Assembly: GCA_900469475.1 (NCBI GenBank) | Contig: UBXG01000019.1 | Coordinates: 186,001-250,000 of the forward strand | Direction of reading: 5' to 3' | DNA: 64,000 nt | From: Hyphomicrobiales bacterium | GTDB lineage: Bacteria; Pseudomonadota; Alphaproteobacteria; Rhizobiales; Rhizobiaceae | Part shown: positions 26,865 to 36,392 of the stretch, piece after piece | How the letters are laid out: every line of letters starts with the position of its first letter | Position numbering within the stretch: position 1 is the stretch's first letter | Notes under the pieces: model-generated | Told to the model about the DNA's origin: nothing | The model's input: only the letters and a program-made list of their open reading frames with translations | Database searches by the model: none | Position numbers and translations under genes: made by a program

Positions 26865-27644
26865 TCAAATCTCCCCACCGGCAACCGCGATTGCCTGTCC
26901 ATTGATCGATGCCGCGGCCGGCGAGGCCAGCCATAGCACGGTGTCGGCGACTTCTTCCGGCGTGACGAGCCGTCCCTGCGGATTGGACTTCGTGAACTCG
27001 GCAAGGGTCTGCTCAGCCGTCCGACCGGTCTTGGCGACGATCGTCTCGATCGAGCGCTGGATGATCGGCGTGTCGGTGAAGCCGGGGCAGACAGCGTTGA
27101 CGGTGATGCCGGTTTTCGCCAGTTCCAGCGCCAGCGAGCGGGTCAGGCCGACGACGCCGTGCTTGGCGGCGACGTAAGCCGAGACGTAACCATAGCCCTT
27201 CAGACCGGCCGTCGAGGCGATGTTGATGATGCGTGCGCCGTGGCCACGAGCCTTTAGGTCGGGGAGGGCAGCCTGCGTCACCACGAAAACGCCGGTGAGG
27301 TCGACGGAGAGGACATGGTTCCAAGCCTCCAGCGTCGTCTTCTCGAAAGAGGCGCTCGGCGCTTCTCCGGCATTGTTGACGAGGATATCGACCGGGCCGA
27401 ACTTCTCACGCACCTTGGCAAGGCCCTGGGCAACGGCGTCGGGGCTGGTGACATCGAAGCCATCGACGACAAAAGCGTGCACGCCGATTTCGGCGGCAAC
27501 CGCTTCCAGCGGCTCGCGGCGGCGACCGGCGAGACTGACGCGCGCACCCTCGGCGGCAAGCGCCTTGGCGATCGCGGCACCTATGCCGCTGCCGGCCCCG
27601 GTGACGAGGGCGTGACGGCCGCTGAGTTTGCCCGAAGTCGTCAT
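26865..27644 (-). CDS. SDR-family dehydrogenase of the aromatic operon
   Basis: A 259-residue SDR with TGAGSGIGAA near residues 13-22, NNAGEAPSA and the catalytic YVAAK. The start at 27644 is chosen because GAGGAAG precedes it and it lies 7 bp after the monooxygenase stop. It resembles 3-hydroxyacyl-CoA or 3-hydroxybutyrate-type dehydrogenases, which would suit reduction or oxidation of the 5-oxo group of the ring intermediate. The exact step is inferred. Confidence 0.87.
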   Translation of the reverse strand: MTTSGKLSGRHALVTGAGSGIGAAIAKALAAEGARVSLAGRRREPLEAVAAEIGVHAFVVDGFDVTSPDAVAQGLAKVREKFGPVDILVNNAGEAPSASFEKTTLEAWNHVLSVDLTGVFVVTQAALPDLKARGHGARIINIASTAGLKGYGYVSAYVAAKHGVVGLTRSLALELAKTGITVNAVCPGFTDTPIIQRSIETIVAKTGRTAEQTLAEFTKSNPQGRLVTPEEVADTVLWLASPAAASINGQAIAVAGGEI

Positions 27645-27651
27645 ATCTTCC

Positions 27652-29970
27652 TCACTTAGCCGGTGCTGCCGTGGCTGCGCGGGCAAGGTTGGTTTCATAT
27701 TGCGTCTTGCCGGAAAGATATTGCTTCGGCCAGGGAATGGAAGTCAGCCCGATCTTGGCGGCTTCGTGCAGTGACCAGGCGGGGTCCGCCAGATGCGGGC
27801 GGGCAATGGCGCAAAGATCGGCGCGGCCCGCCGCAATGATCGAATTGGCGTGATCGGCCTCGGAGATTGCACCGACGGCGATCGTCGGGATGCCGATCTC
27901 ATTGCGGATCTTGTCGGAGAAGGGCGTCTGGAACAGGCGGCCGTAAACCGGCTTTTCCTGTTTCGATACCTGGCCTGATGAGCAGTCGATCAGGTCGGCG
28001 CCCGCTTCCTTGAACATGCGCGCGAAGATGGCCGCATCTTCCGGTGTGTTACCGCCGTCAGTCCAGTCATGGCAGGAGAGGCGGATCGAGATCGGCTTGC
28101 CCGCCGGCCAGATCGCGCGCATTGCCCTGAAGATCTCCAGGGGATAGCGGGCGCGGTTTTCATGGCTGCCGCCATACTCGTCATCGCGCAGATTGGTCAG
28201 CGGCGACAGGAAGCTCGACAACAGATAGCCGTGGGCGCAATGCAATTCCAGCCAATCGGCGCCAGTCTCGACCGCCAGTTCGGTCGAGCGGATGAAGTCG
28301 GCCTTGACGCGCTCCATATCGGCGCGATCCATGGTCTTCGGCACTTGACTGTTCTTGAGATAAGGGATTGAGGATGCCGAAACCAGCGGCCACCCGCCTT
28401 CGGCAAGCGGCTGATCGATGCCTTCCCAGGCAAGTTTCGTCGCACCCTTACGGCCGGCATGGCCGAGCTGGATGCCGACCTTGGCGGCGCTGTTCATGTG
28501 AACGAAGTCGATGAGCCGCTTCCACTGCGCCACCTGCTCTTCGTTCCAGAGGCCGAGGCATCCGGGCGTGATGCGGGCATCGGGCGTGACGCAGGTCATT
28601 TCCGCGAAGATCAGCCCTGCGCCGCCAAGGGCGCGAGAGCCGAGATGGACGATATGGAAATCGTTCATCACGCCGTCTTCAGCCGAGTACATGGCCATCG
28701 GCGAGACCACGATACGGTTGACGAGCTGGACCTCGCGCAGACGATAGGGCGTGAACATCGGCGGCAGGCAGCGGTCGTTACCGACCTCAAGGCCGGATTT
28801 TTCGGCAAACCAGCGCTCATAGCCTTCAAGCCAGGTCTTGTCGCGCAATCGAAGATTTTCGTGGCTGATGCGCTGGGAGCGCGTCAACATCGAATACATG
28901 AATTGCGGCGGCTCGAGCGTATCGGCATAGCGGCGGCCGACGACTTCGAACCATTCCATCGCATTGCGGGCGGCGTTCTGGATGCGGGCGACGTCGACGC
29001 GGCGGATTTCTTCATAGGTCTCGAGGACTGCCGGGATTTTGTCCTTCTCGTGCCCGTGGATCTGGAACTGGCGGGTGAGCTCGATGGCATCGTCAATGGC
29101 AAGCTTGGTGCCGGAGCCGATCGCGAAATGTGCGGTATGGGCGGCATCACCCATCAGCACGACATGGGAGTTGCCGTTGAAATGGCTCCACTTGCCGCAG
29201 ATCAGGCGGTTGAAATTCAGCCAGGCCGAACCGCGGATATGGCGGGCATTGGTCATCAGCGAAGCGCCTTCGAGCACTTCGGAAAACAGGTTTTCGCAGA
29301 AGGCGATGGAGCCGTCCTGATCCATCTTGTCAAGGCCGTGGGCGAGATAGGCTTCTTCCGTCGTCTCGACGATGAAGGTCGAGGTCTTGTCGTCGAACTT
29401 GTAGATATGCGCCTGGAACCAGCCGTGATCGGTGCGGCGGAAATCGAAGGTGAAGGCGTCGAAAAGCTTGTTGGTGCCGAGCCAGATATAGCGGTTCGGC
29501 CGCGTGATCATGTCAGGCTGAAAGATCTCCGGATAATGATTGCGGATCTTGGAATTGAGGCCGTCGGAACCGATGACCAGATCGGCATCCGGATAGTCGA
29601 GATCGGAATTGACGTCCGTTTCGAAGATAAGCTCCACGCCGAGCGCCTCGCAGCGGCGCTGCAGGATGTTCAAAAGCTTCTTGCGGCCGATGCCGACGAA
29701 GCCGTGGCCCGATGTGCGCTGGCGCGTGCCCTTGAAGAGGACTTCGATATCGTCCCAATGGTTAAAGGCGTCCTCGATTTCGGCGGCACTTTCCGGGTCC
29801 CATTCCCGCATCGAAACCATGGTCGCATCGGAAAAGACGACACCCCAGCCGAAAGTATCATAGGGGCGGTTGCGCTCGACGACGCGGATGGAGTGCTCGG
29901 GATGGAGCTTCTTCATCAGAAGCGCGAAGTAAAGCCCTGCGGGGCCGCCGCCGATACAGACGATGCGCAT
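27652..29970 (-). CDS. Fused aryl-CoA monooxygenase/reductase (ACMR type)
   Basis: A 772-residue two-domain flavoprotein. Residues 1 to about 395 are a class A FAD monooxygenase ([19 protein letters not shown] dinucleotide fold; [20 protein letters not shown] motif). Residues about 405-765 are an Old Yellow Enzyme-type FMN reductase ([39 protein letters not shown]). This fusion is 2-aminobenzoyl-CoA monooxygenase/reductase of the Azoarcus/Aromatoleum evansii abm pathway; databases often call it salicylyl-CoA 5-hydroxylase/oxidoreductase. It hydroxylates and then dearomatises 2-aminobenzoyl-CoA. It is the first gene of the minus operon and divergent from the CoA ligase. Confidence 0.9.
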   Translation of the reverse strand: MRIVCIGGGPAGLYFALLMKKLHPEHSIRVVERNRPYDTFGWGVVFSDATMVSMREWDPESAAEIEDAFNHWDDIEVLFKGTRQRTSGHGFVGIGRKKLLNILQRRCEALGVELIFETDVNSDLDYPDADLVIGSDGLNSKIRNHYPEIFQPDMITRPNRYIWLGTNKLFDAFTFDFRRTDHGWFQAHIYKFDDKTSTFIVETTEEAYLAHGLDKMDQDGSIAFCENLFSEVLEGASLMTNARHIRGSAWLNFNRLICGKWSHFNGNSHVVLMGDAAHTAHFAIGSGTKLAIDDAIELTRQFQIHGHEKDKIPAVLETYEEIRRVDVARIQNAARNAMEWFEVVGRRYADTLEPPQFMYSMLTRSQRISHENLRLRDKTWLEGYERWFAEKSGLEVGNDRCLPPMFTPYRLREVQLVNRIVVSPMAMYSAEDGVMNDFHIVHLGSRALGGAGLIFAEMTCVTPDARITPGCLGLWNEEQVAQWKRLIDFVHMNSAAKVGIQLGHAGRKGATKLAWEGIDQPLAEGGWPLVSASSIPYLKNSQVPKTMDRADMERVKADFIRSTELAVETGADWLELHCAHGYLLSSFLSPLTNLRDDEYGGSHENRARYPLEIFRAMRAIWPAGKPISIRLSCHDWTDGGNTPEDAAIFARMFKEAGADLIDCSSGQVSKQEKPVYGRLFQTPFSDKIRNEIGIPTIAVGAISEADHANSIIAAGRADLCAIARPHLADPAWSLHEAAKIGLTSIPWPKQYLSGKTQYETNLARAATAAPAK

Positions 29971-30011
29971 CGCTTTTCCCTCCTCGTCAGACCGAAGCCG
30001 ACCTCAAAATC

Positions 30012-30155
30012 ATTTAAACTTAAAATATCTTGTCGATGCCATTCGTCAAGGCTTTTCCTGTTCGGATTTGCGGAGGGCTGATGGTCATAACATCGTGAAA
30101 ATTGAGAATTTTCTTTCTAAATCAATGGGAATTTAAAAATAGTTTATACTTAAAA
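30012..30155. promoter_or_regulatory. Paired operator sites between monooxygenase and CoA ligase
   Basis: ATTTAAACTTAAAA at 30012-30025 and GTTTATACTTAAAA at 30142-30155 are near-identical and each extends into a shared tail (ATNTCTTG). Site one is about 42 bp from the monooxygenase start and site two about 112 bp from the ligase start. Both match the palindrome TTTTAAGCTTAAAA (12 and 11 of 14). The 297-bp gap has no gene. Probably one operator per divergent promoter. Confidence 0.6.
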
Positions 30156-30267
30156 TTTCTTGCTTGAACATTGCGGGCTTCGGTGCGATCTTTTTTAGCA
30201 ACGCCACATGCGCCGCGGGGAAACGGCTGTCGTGGCGATTGATCGACAAGAATGCGGGAGCAAGGCG

Positions 30268-31881
30268 ATGCTGGGACCAACCGGTCATACCGATACATTC
30301 ACGCGAGACAATCTGCCGCCTTTCGACGAATGGCCCGAGCTACGGATGGAGGGTTTCGACTATCCGGAATGGCTGAATGCCGGCTTCGAACTCAGCGACC
30401 GGATGGTGGAGAAGGGTTTCGCCGATCACGTTGCCCTGATCGGCAACGGCCGCCGCCGCACCTACAAGGAGCTGGCGGACTGGACCAACCGCATCGCGCA
30501 CGCGCTCGTCGAGAACTTCGGCGTCAAGCCCGGCAATCGCGTTCTCATCCGCTCCGGCAACAATCCCGCCATGATCGCCTGCTGGCTGGCGGTGACGAAG
30601 GTCGGCGCTGTTGCCGTCAATACGATGCCGATGCTGCGGGCAGGCGAGCTTTCGAAGATCATCGACAAGGCGGAAATCTCGTTTGCGCTTTGCGATACAA
30701 GGCTGCTGGAAGAGCTTGTCACTGCGGCCAAGGACAGCCAGTTTTTGAAGCAGGTTGTCGGCTTCGACGGCACCGCCAACCACGATGCGGAACTCGACCG
30801 CATTGCGCTCAACAAGCCCGTTCGCTTCGAGCCGGTGAAGACCGGGCGGGATGATGTGGCGCTGCTCGGTTTCACCTCCGGATCGACGGGCGTGCCCAAG
30901 GCGACCATGCATTTCCATCGCGATATCCTGATTATCGCCGATGCCTATGCCAAGGAAGTGCTGCAGGTGACGCCGGATGACGTCTTCATCGGCTCGCCAC
31001 CGATTGCCTTCACCTTCGGACTCGGAGGTCTGGTCATCTTCCCCTTGCGCTTCGGCGCATCGACGGCGCTGCTGGAAAACGCTTCGCCGAAGAACATGGT
31101 CGAGATCATCCAGGAATATGGAGCGACCATCAGCTTCACCGCACCGACGGCCTATCGTGCCATGCTGGCGGCGATGGAGGAGGGGGCGGATCTGTCTTCG
31201 CTTCGCATTGCCGTTTCCGCCGGCGAGACGCTGCCGGGGCCGATTTTTGAGGAATGGACGCGCAAGACCGGCAAGCCGATCCTCGACGGCATCGGCTCGA
31301 CCGAGATGCTGCATATCTTCATCTCCAATCATCTCTCCGACGCCAAGCCGAATTGCACGGGCAAGCCGCTGAAGGGCTATGAGGCCCGTGTCGTCGATGA
31401 CGGGATGAACGAGGTTCCGCGCGGGACCATCGGCAAACTCGTCGTTCGCGGGCCGATCGGCTGCCGTTATCTCGCCGACCACAGGCAGGCCGATTACGTG
31501 CGAGATGGCTGGAACCTGACGGGCGACAGCTTCATTCAGGATGAGGACGGTTATTTCCATTTCGCCGCCCGTTCCGACGACATCATTCTTTCGGCCGGTT
31601 ACAATATTGCCGGGCCGGAAGTCGAGGCAGCCCTTCTTTCGCATGCCGACGTGCTCGAATGCGCTGTGATCGGCAAACCGGACGAGGAACGGGGTTATAT
31701 CGTGCAGGCGCATGTCGTGCTGGTGCCTGGGGTCACAGGGTCGGATCTACTGGCTAAGGCGCTGCAGGATCACGTCAAGGCCGTCATCGCGCCTTATAAA
31801 TATCCGCGCTCCATCGTCTTCGTCGACGCTTTGCCGAAGACAGAATCCGGCAAGATACAGCGCTTCCGCCTGCGGAACTAG
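30268..31881 (+). CDS. Aryl-CoA ligase, probably 2-aminobenzoate-CoA ligase
   Basis: A 537-residue AMP-forming acyl/aryl-CoA synthetase of the benzoate-CoA ligase type. P-loop FTSGSTGVPKATMHFH, the substrate-loop motif DGIGSTEMLHIFIS (about residues 345-358), the hinge region TGDSF and the C-terminal catalytic lysine in PKTESGKIQRF are all present. The start at 30268 has GGAGCAAGG ahead of it; an ATG at 30208 is less likely. Divergent from the ACMR-type enzyme, it should activate the aromatic acid (anthranilate favoured over salicylate because a RidA gene is in the operon). Confidence 0.88.
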   Translation: MLGPTGHTDTFTRDNLPPFDEWPELRMEGFDYPEWLNAGFELSDRMVEKGFADHVALIGNGRRRTYKELADWTNRIAHALVENFGVKPGNRVLIRSGNNPAMIACWLAVTKVGAVAVNTMPMLRAGELSKIIDKAEISFALCDTRLLEELVTAAKDSQFLKQVVGFDGTANHDAELDRIALNKPVRFEPVKTGRDDVALLGFTSGSTGVPKATMHFHRDILIIADAYAKEVLQVTPDDVFIGSPPIAFTFGLGGLVIFPLRFGASTALLENASPKNMVEIIQEYGATISFTAPTAYRAMLAAMEEGADLSSLRIAVSAGETLPGPIFEEWTRKTGKPILDGIGSTEMLHIFISNHLSDAKPNCTGKPLKGYEARVVDDGMNEVPRGTIGKLVVRGPIGCRYLADHRQADYVRDGWNLTGDSFIQDEDGYFHFAARSDDIILSAGYNIAGPEVEAALLSHADVLECAVIGKPDEERGYIVQAHVVLVPGVTGSDLLAKALQDHVKAVIAPYKYPRSIVFVDALPKTESGKIQRFRLRN

Positions 31882-31915
31882 GAATGCCGCAAGGCGAACG
31901 TCATGACGCGTTGAT

Positions 31916-32479
31916 TTATTTGCCCGGATCTTTCGGGCTCCACAGCACGGTTTCGGCGTCCTTTTCGTAAGCCATGCCCTTGGGGTAGCTGATAGCCTCG
32001 AACTGCAGGCCCCAGGGTGCCTGGAAATAGAGGATCGAGTGGCCAGCTGCTGGACCGTCTGTAATGTACAATGGCCCTAAGCGCGTCGCAACGTTTCTGC
32101 TGTTCAGATAAGCTTTTGCGGCGTCGATATCGTCGACATAAAGCGAGATGTGAAACGCGCCGATATCGCTGTTCTTCTGCTTGAGGTCCCGCTGATCGGG
32201 CGCCGAATATTCGAACAGTTCGATGTTCGATCCGAAACCGCATCGCACCTGGGTTATCTGCTTGATTTCAGCCTTGGGATCGACACCAAGCAAATCGGTC
32301 ATGAATGTGCCCGTATCATCGGCAAACGGGCCGAACGACATAACGACCTCGCAGCCGAGCACGTTTTCGAAGAAATCGACCGCCTGCTTCATATCCGACA
32401 CCGTCAGTCCTGTATGGTCGTGGCCACGAAGACCGGGCAAGCCCGTGGTTTTTGTTGCTGCTGAAACAGGATCCGTCAT
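31916..32479 (-). CDS. VOC-family (glyoxalase-fold) protein
   Basis: A 187-residue protein with a single clear VOC module: HDHTGLTVSDMKQAVDFFENVLGCEVVMSF at the start, and IELFEY and GAFHISLYVDDIDAAKAYL later. The potential metal ligands are His near 29, Glu in IELFEY and His in AFHISLYV. The start at 32479 has AAAGG/GGAAAG upstream. It lies 69 bp after the last ABC ATPase gene on the same strand, so it is probably the last gene of the importer operon, and is convergent with the CoA ligase. Might be a ring-cleaving dioxygenase, isomerase or epimerase of the imported compound. Confidence 0.8.
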   Translation of the reverse strand: MTDPVSAATKTTGLPGLRGHDHTGLTVSDMKQAVDFFENVLGCEVVMSFGPFADDTGTFMTDLLGVDPKAEIKQITQVRCGFGSNIELFEYSAPDQRDLKQKNSDIGAFHISLYVDDIDAAKAYLNSRNVATRLGPLYITDGPAAGHSILYFQAPWGLQFEAISYPKGMAYEKDAETVLWSPKDPGK

Positions 32480-32548
32480 AGGGTCTTTCCTTTCCATATG
32501 CCGATGTTGTTGCAGTCTCGCTAACACCTGCAGCACAATTAATAACCT

Positions 32549-33399
<851 letters not shown>

Positions 33400-33403
<4 letters not shown>

Positions 33404-34272
33404 CGGCTTCCCTCCGGGATGCCGATCTCGCGACGCAATTGTTCGAAAACGGCTTGCGGCACCGGCGTCAGCCCGGCATCCGGCCGGTCGTAGCGCGGCC
33501 CGGCCGATATCAAGGATTTTGTATAGATGTGCTGAGGATGCGCCAGCACGTCGCTCGTGCGCCCCTCTTCGATCACCTTGCCGGCGTAAAGCAGGGTCAC
33601 ACTGTCGCAGATCTGGGCGACGACGCCGAGATCATGCGTGACGAAGATGACGGCGGTGCCGTGCGCTTCCTGCAGGCCGCGGATCAGCCGCAGGATCTGC
33701 TTCTGCACGGTGACGTCGAGCGCCGTGGTCGGCTCGTCGGCGACGACCAATTTCGGCTCGAGAGCGAAGGCGGCGGCGATCAAGATGCGCTGGCGCATGC
33801 CGCCCGACAATTCGTGGGGATAGGCGCGCAATACACGCTCGGGATCGCGAATATGCACTTCTTCCAGCAGCTTCAGCGCACGCTGGCGGGCGTCGCCTGA
33901 TGACATGCCCCGCTTCAACCGTAGTCCGTCGGTCAACTGGGCCTCGATGCGGCGACCGGGATTGAGTGCCGTCTGCGGGTCCTGCGGGATCAGCGAGATC
34001 TCGCTGCCCATGATGTCTCGCAATTCCTTGGCGGAAAGCGTGAGTAGATCGCGGTTTTCGAACAGGATCGAGCCGTTCGTGACGCGGACGCCGCGCGGCA
34101 GGATGCCGAGCAGGGCCTTGGCGATGGTCGATTTTCCGGCGCCACTTTCGCCGACGAGCCCGCGCACTTCGCCGCGTTCCAACGTCAGGGAAACATCGCG
34201 CAGGATCGGTGCGCCGCCGTCGCGGTCGGATACGGCGTTGAGGCCGGTAATGGAGAGGAGTGGAGATGTCAT
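33400..34272 (-). CDS. Peptide-type ABC transporter ATPase (OppD-like)
   Basis: A 290-residue ATPase with Walker A GESGAGKST, signature ELSGGMRQRILIAAA, Walker B VVADEPTTALDVTVQ and H-loop FVTHDLGVV. The start at 34272 overlaps the OppC stop by the ATGA pattern; the frame is open much further upstream but that is inside oppC. C-terminus GLTPVPQAVFEQLRRE is typical of the family. Together with the OppF-like protein it makes the ATPase heterodimer. Confidence 0.9.
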
Positions 34273-35162
34273 CGGCGCATTACCGGATCGAGGGCGCGGC
34301 GCAGGCCGTCGCCGAGTTGATTGAAGGCAAGCACCGTCGCAAAGAGCGCGATCAGCGGCACGACCAGCACCCACCAGCCCTGATAGATCATCTGCCGACC
34401 CTCGGCGATCATGCCGCCCCAGGTCGGCGTATCGGATGCGACCGACAGGCCGACAAAGGACAGGATGGCTTCGACGATGACGGCAATTCCCATTTCCAGG
34501 CTGACGAGGGCGATCAGCACCGGCGTTACATTGGGCAGGATTTCGCTGAAGAGGATTCTCACTCGTGAAAAACCGATCGTGTGGGCAGCGGTCACATAAT
34601 CCATCCGCGCCTGCGCCTGTGTTTCCGAGCGCACGACGCGACAGAAGCGTGTCCAGTCGATGATGACGATGGCCGCGATGACCGAATGCACGCCGGAGCC
34701 GAAGACGGCGACGAGGAGGATCGACAGCAATACAGGCGGAAACGCCATCCAGATATCGACGAGGCGGGAGATCACCTTGTCGATCCAGCCGCCGTACCAG
34801 CCGGCGAGAAGGCCGAGCAGCGTGCCGATGAACGCCGCGAGCCCGGCCGCGACGAAGGCGACCGTAAGCGCGATGCGCGTGCCGAAGATGGCGCGGGAGA
34901 GCACATCGCGGCCGAGATCGTCCGTGCCCAGCAGAAAGCCGGGATCGGAGCCTTCGATCCATGCCGGCGGCAGAGTGCCGGACATCAGATCCTGCTCCAG
35001 CGGGTCCTTCGGCGCGATATAGGGCGCGAAGATCGCGAGGATGAGGAGAATGAGAACAAAGCCGCCGCTGAAGATCACCTTCGGCTCGGACAGCAGCGCC
35101 CGGATGCGTTTCGCGATTTTGGAGGGCGGGCGCCGTATGGCGGGCGAGGTGACGTCAGCCAT
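34269..35162 (-). CDS. Peptide-type ABC transporter permease (OppC-like)
   Basis: A 297-residue inner-membrane protein with a cytoplasmic N-terminus, about six TM segments and the GTDDLGRDVLSRAIFGTRI block typical of OppC/DppC. It overlaps oppB by 8 bp and the oppD-like gene by 4 bp. Second permease of the importer. Confidence 0.9.
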   Translation of the reverse strand: MADVTSPAIRRPPSKIAKRIRALLSEPKVIFSGGFVLILLILAIFAPYIAPKDPLEQDLMSGTLPPAWIEGSDPGFLLGTDDLGRDVLSRAIFGTRIALTVAFVAAGLAAFIGTLLGLLAGWYGGWIDKVISRLVDIWMAFPPVLLSILLVAVFGSGVHSVIAAIVIIDWTRFCRVVRSETQAQARMDYVTAAHTIGFSRVRILFSEILPNVTPVLIALVSLEMGIAVIVEAILSFVGLSVASDTPTWGGMIAEGRQMIYQGWWVLVVPLIALFATVLAFNQLGDGLRRALDPVMRR

Positions 35163-36162
35163 GCGCGAGCCTCGGATTGAAGGCCGCGACGAGAAGGTCG
35201 ACCGCCAGATTGACGAGAATGAAGAGGGCGCTGAAGACCAGTACCAGTCCCTGGATCAGCGGCAGGTCGCGGTTGATGACGGCATCGATCGCCATGTTGC
35301 CAATGCCAGGATAGGCGAAGATGCGCTCGACGATGACGCTGCCGCCGATCAGGAAGGTGAATTGCACGCCGGTGAGCGCGATCGTCGGGCCTACGGCATT
35401 GCGCAGCGCCTCCTGCAGCACCAGTCGCAGCTCTGACATTCCTTTCAATTTGGCGAGCAGGATATAGTCCTGCACCATGGCCTCGGAGAGTGCGGCCTTC
35501 AGCACGCGGGCGATGATGGCGGCCAGCGGCAGACCGAGCGCCAGGACCGGCATGACCATATGGGCGCAGATATCGGCGAAGATACCGAAGCGAAGCGTCA
35601 GCAGGCTTTCAATAAGGTAGAAGGGGGTCGCGAATTGTGCGTCGATGCTCGGATCGATGCGTCCGGAGAGCGGGAAAAGCGGAAAAAGAACGCCGAGGAC
35701 CAACACAAGAGCTAGCGCCCAGACGAAATCCGGAACCGCCAGGAAAAGACCGTTCAAGCTATCGATCATAGGCTCGAAAATCGTGCGGCGGGCAAGCGTG
35801 CCGATGATGGCGACCGCGCTGCCGAGAAGAATAGCCAACGCCAACGCGGCAAAGGCAAGCTCCAGCGTTGCGGGGAGGCGCTCGCCGAGCAGGGAGAGCA
35901 CATCGCGCTTCAAGGAAATCGATGTCCCAAAATCGCCCGTCAGAACCGCTTTCAGCCAGAGCCAGAATTGCATGGTCAGGCTCGCATCGAGACCGTAATG
36001 GGCGCGCAGTGCGGCGATATCGGCAGGGCTTGCGCCCGGCGAGATCATCATCGCGATCGGATCTCCGGGTACGACGCGCAGCAGGACGAAGACAATCACC
36101 GCCACGCCGAAGAGGGTGATTGCGGCCATGATGAGGCGGTTCAATATGGAGACTGCTATCAT
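35155..36162 (-). CDS. Peptide-type ABC transporter permease (OppB-like)
   Basis: A 335-residue inner-membrane permease: the N-terminal hydrophobic segment FGVAVIVFVLLRVVPGDP, then about five more TM segments and an EAA loop near ILLAKLKGMSELRLVLQEAL. It is the first permease gene after the binding protein, from which it is separated by 230 bp containing a RIME-like repeat. C-terminus overlaps oppC. Confidence 0.9.
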   Translation of the reverse strand: MIAVSILNRLIMAAITLFGVAVIVFVLLRVVPGDPIAMMISPGASPADIAALRAHYGLDASLTMQFWLWLKAVLTGDFGTSISLKRDVLSLLGERLPATLELAFAALALAILLGSAVAIIGTLARRTIFEPMIDSLNGLFLAVPDFVWALALVLVLGVLFPLFPLSGRIDPSIDAQFATPFYLIESLLTLRFGIFADICAHMVMPVLALGLPLAAIIARVLKAALSEAMVQDYILLAKLKGMSELRLVLQEALRNAVGPTIALTGVQFTFLIGGSVIVERIFAYPGIGNMAIDAVINRDLPLIQGLVLVFSALFILVNLAVDLLVAAFNPRLAHG

Positions 36163-36211
36163 GCGTTATGAGTTCCGATCGCATGTGCTGACTGTAACAT
36201 GGAGAGTACAG

Positions 36212-36367
36212 GCCCCTCATCCGGCCTATCGGCCACCTTCTTCCCGTTTTGACGGGGAGAAGGGGATAGAAGCACCCGGAGCCTTCCTTCCGACCGTTTT
36301 TCCAGACGAGGGTACAGAGGTCGCCCCCTCTCCCCGTCAGAACGGGGAGTGGGCTAGGGTGAGGGGC
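36212..36367. repeat. RIME-like mosaic repeat, copy 2
   Basis: A 156-bp element with inverted ends (GCCCCTCA...TGAGGGGC) and two internal palindromes (CTTCCCGTTTTGACGGGGAG and CTCCCCGTCAGAACGGGGAG-type). Same layout as 14318-14512. It sits inside the ABC importer operon, between the binding protein and the first permease, where it may fold in the mRNA and reduce downstream expression relative to the binding protein. The 36163-36392 gap holds nothing else. Confidence 0.75.
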
Positions 36368-36392
36368 AGCCACATACTCAAAGCCTGATGCA

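Noticed and set aside
28459-30081. A 540-codon open frame antisense to the aryl-CoA monooxygenase
   Set aside because: It lies entirely on the opposite strand of a well-conserved flavoprotein, has low-complexity charged composition and no domain. Such frames are common opposite GC-rich genes.
27652-31881. Salicylate to gentisyl-CoA pathway as the main reading
   Set aside because: The monooxygenase type would fit, but no gentisate dioxygenase is nearby, while RidA, gcdH and beta-oxidation-type genes fit the aminobenzoyl-CoA pathway better. Not fully excluded.
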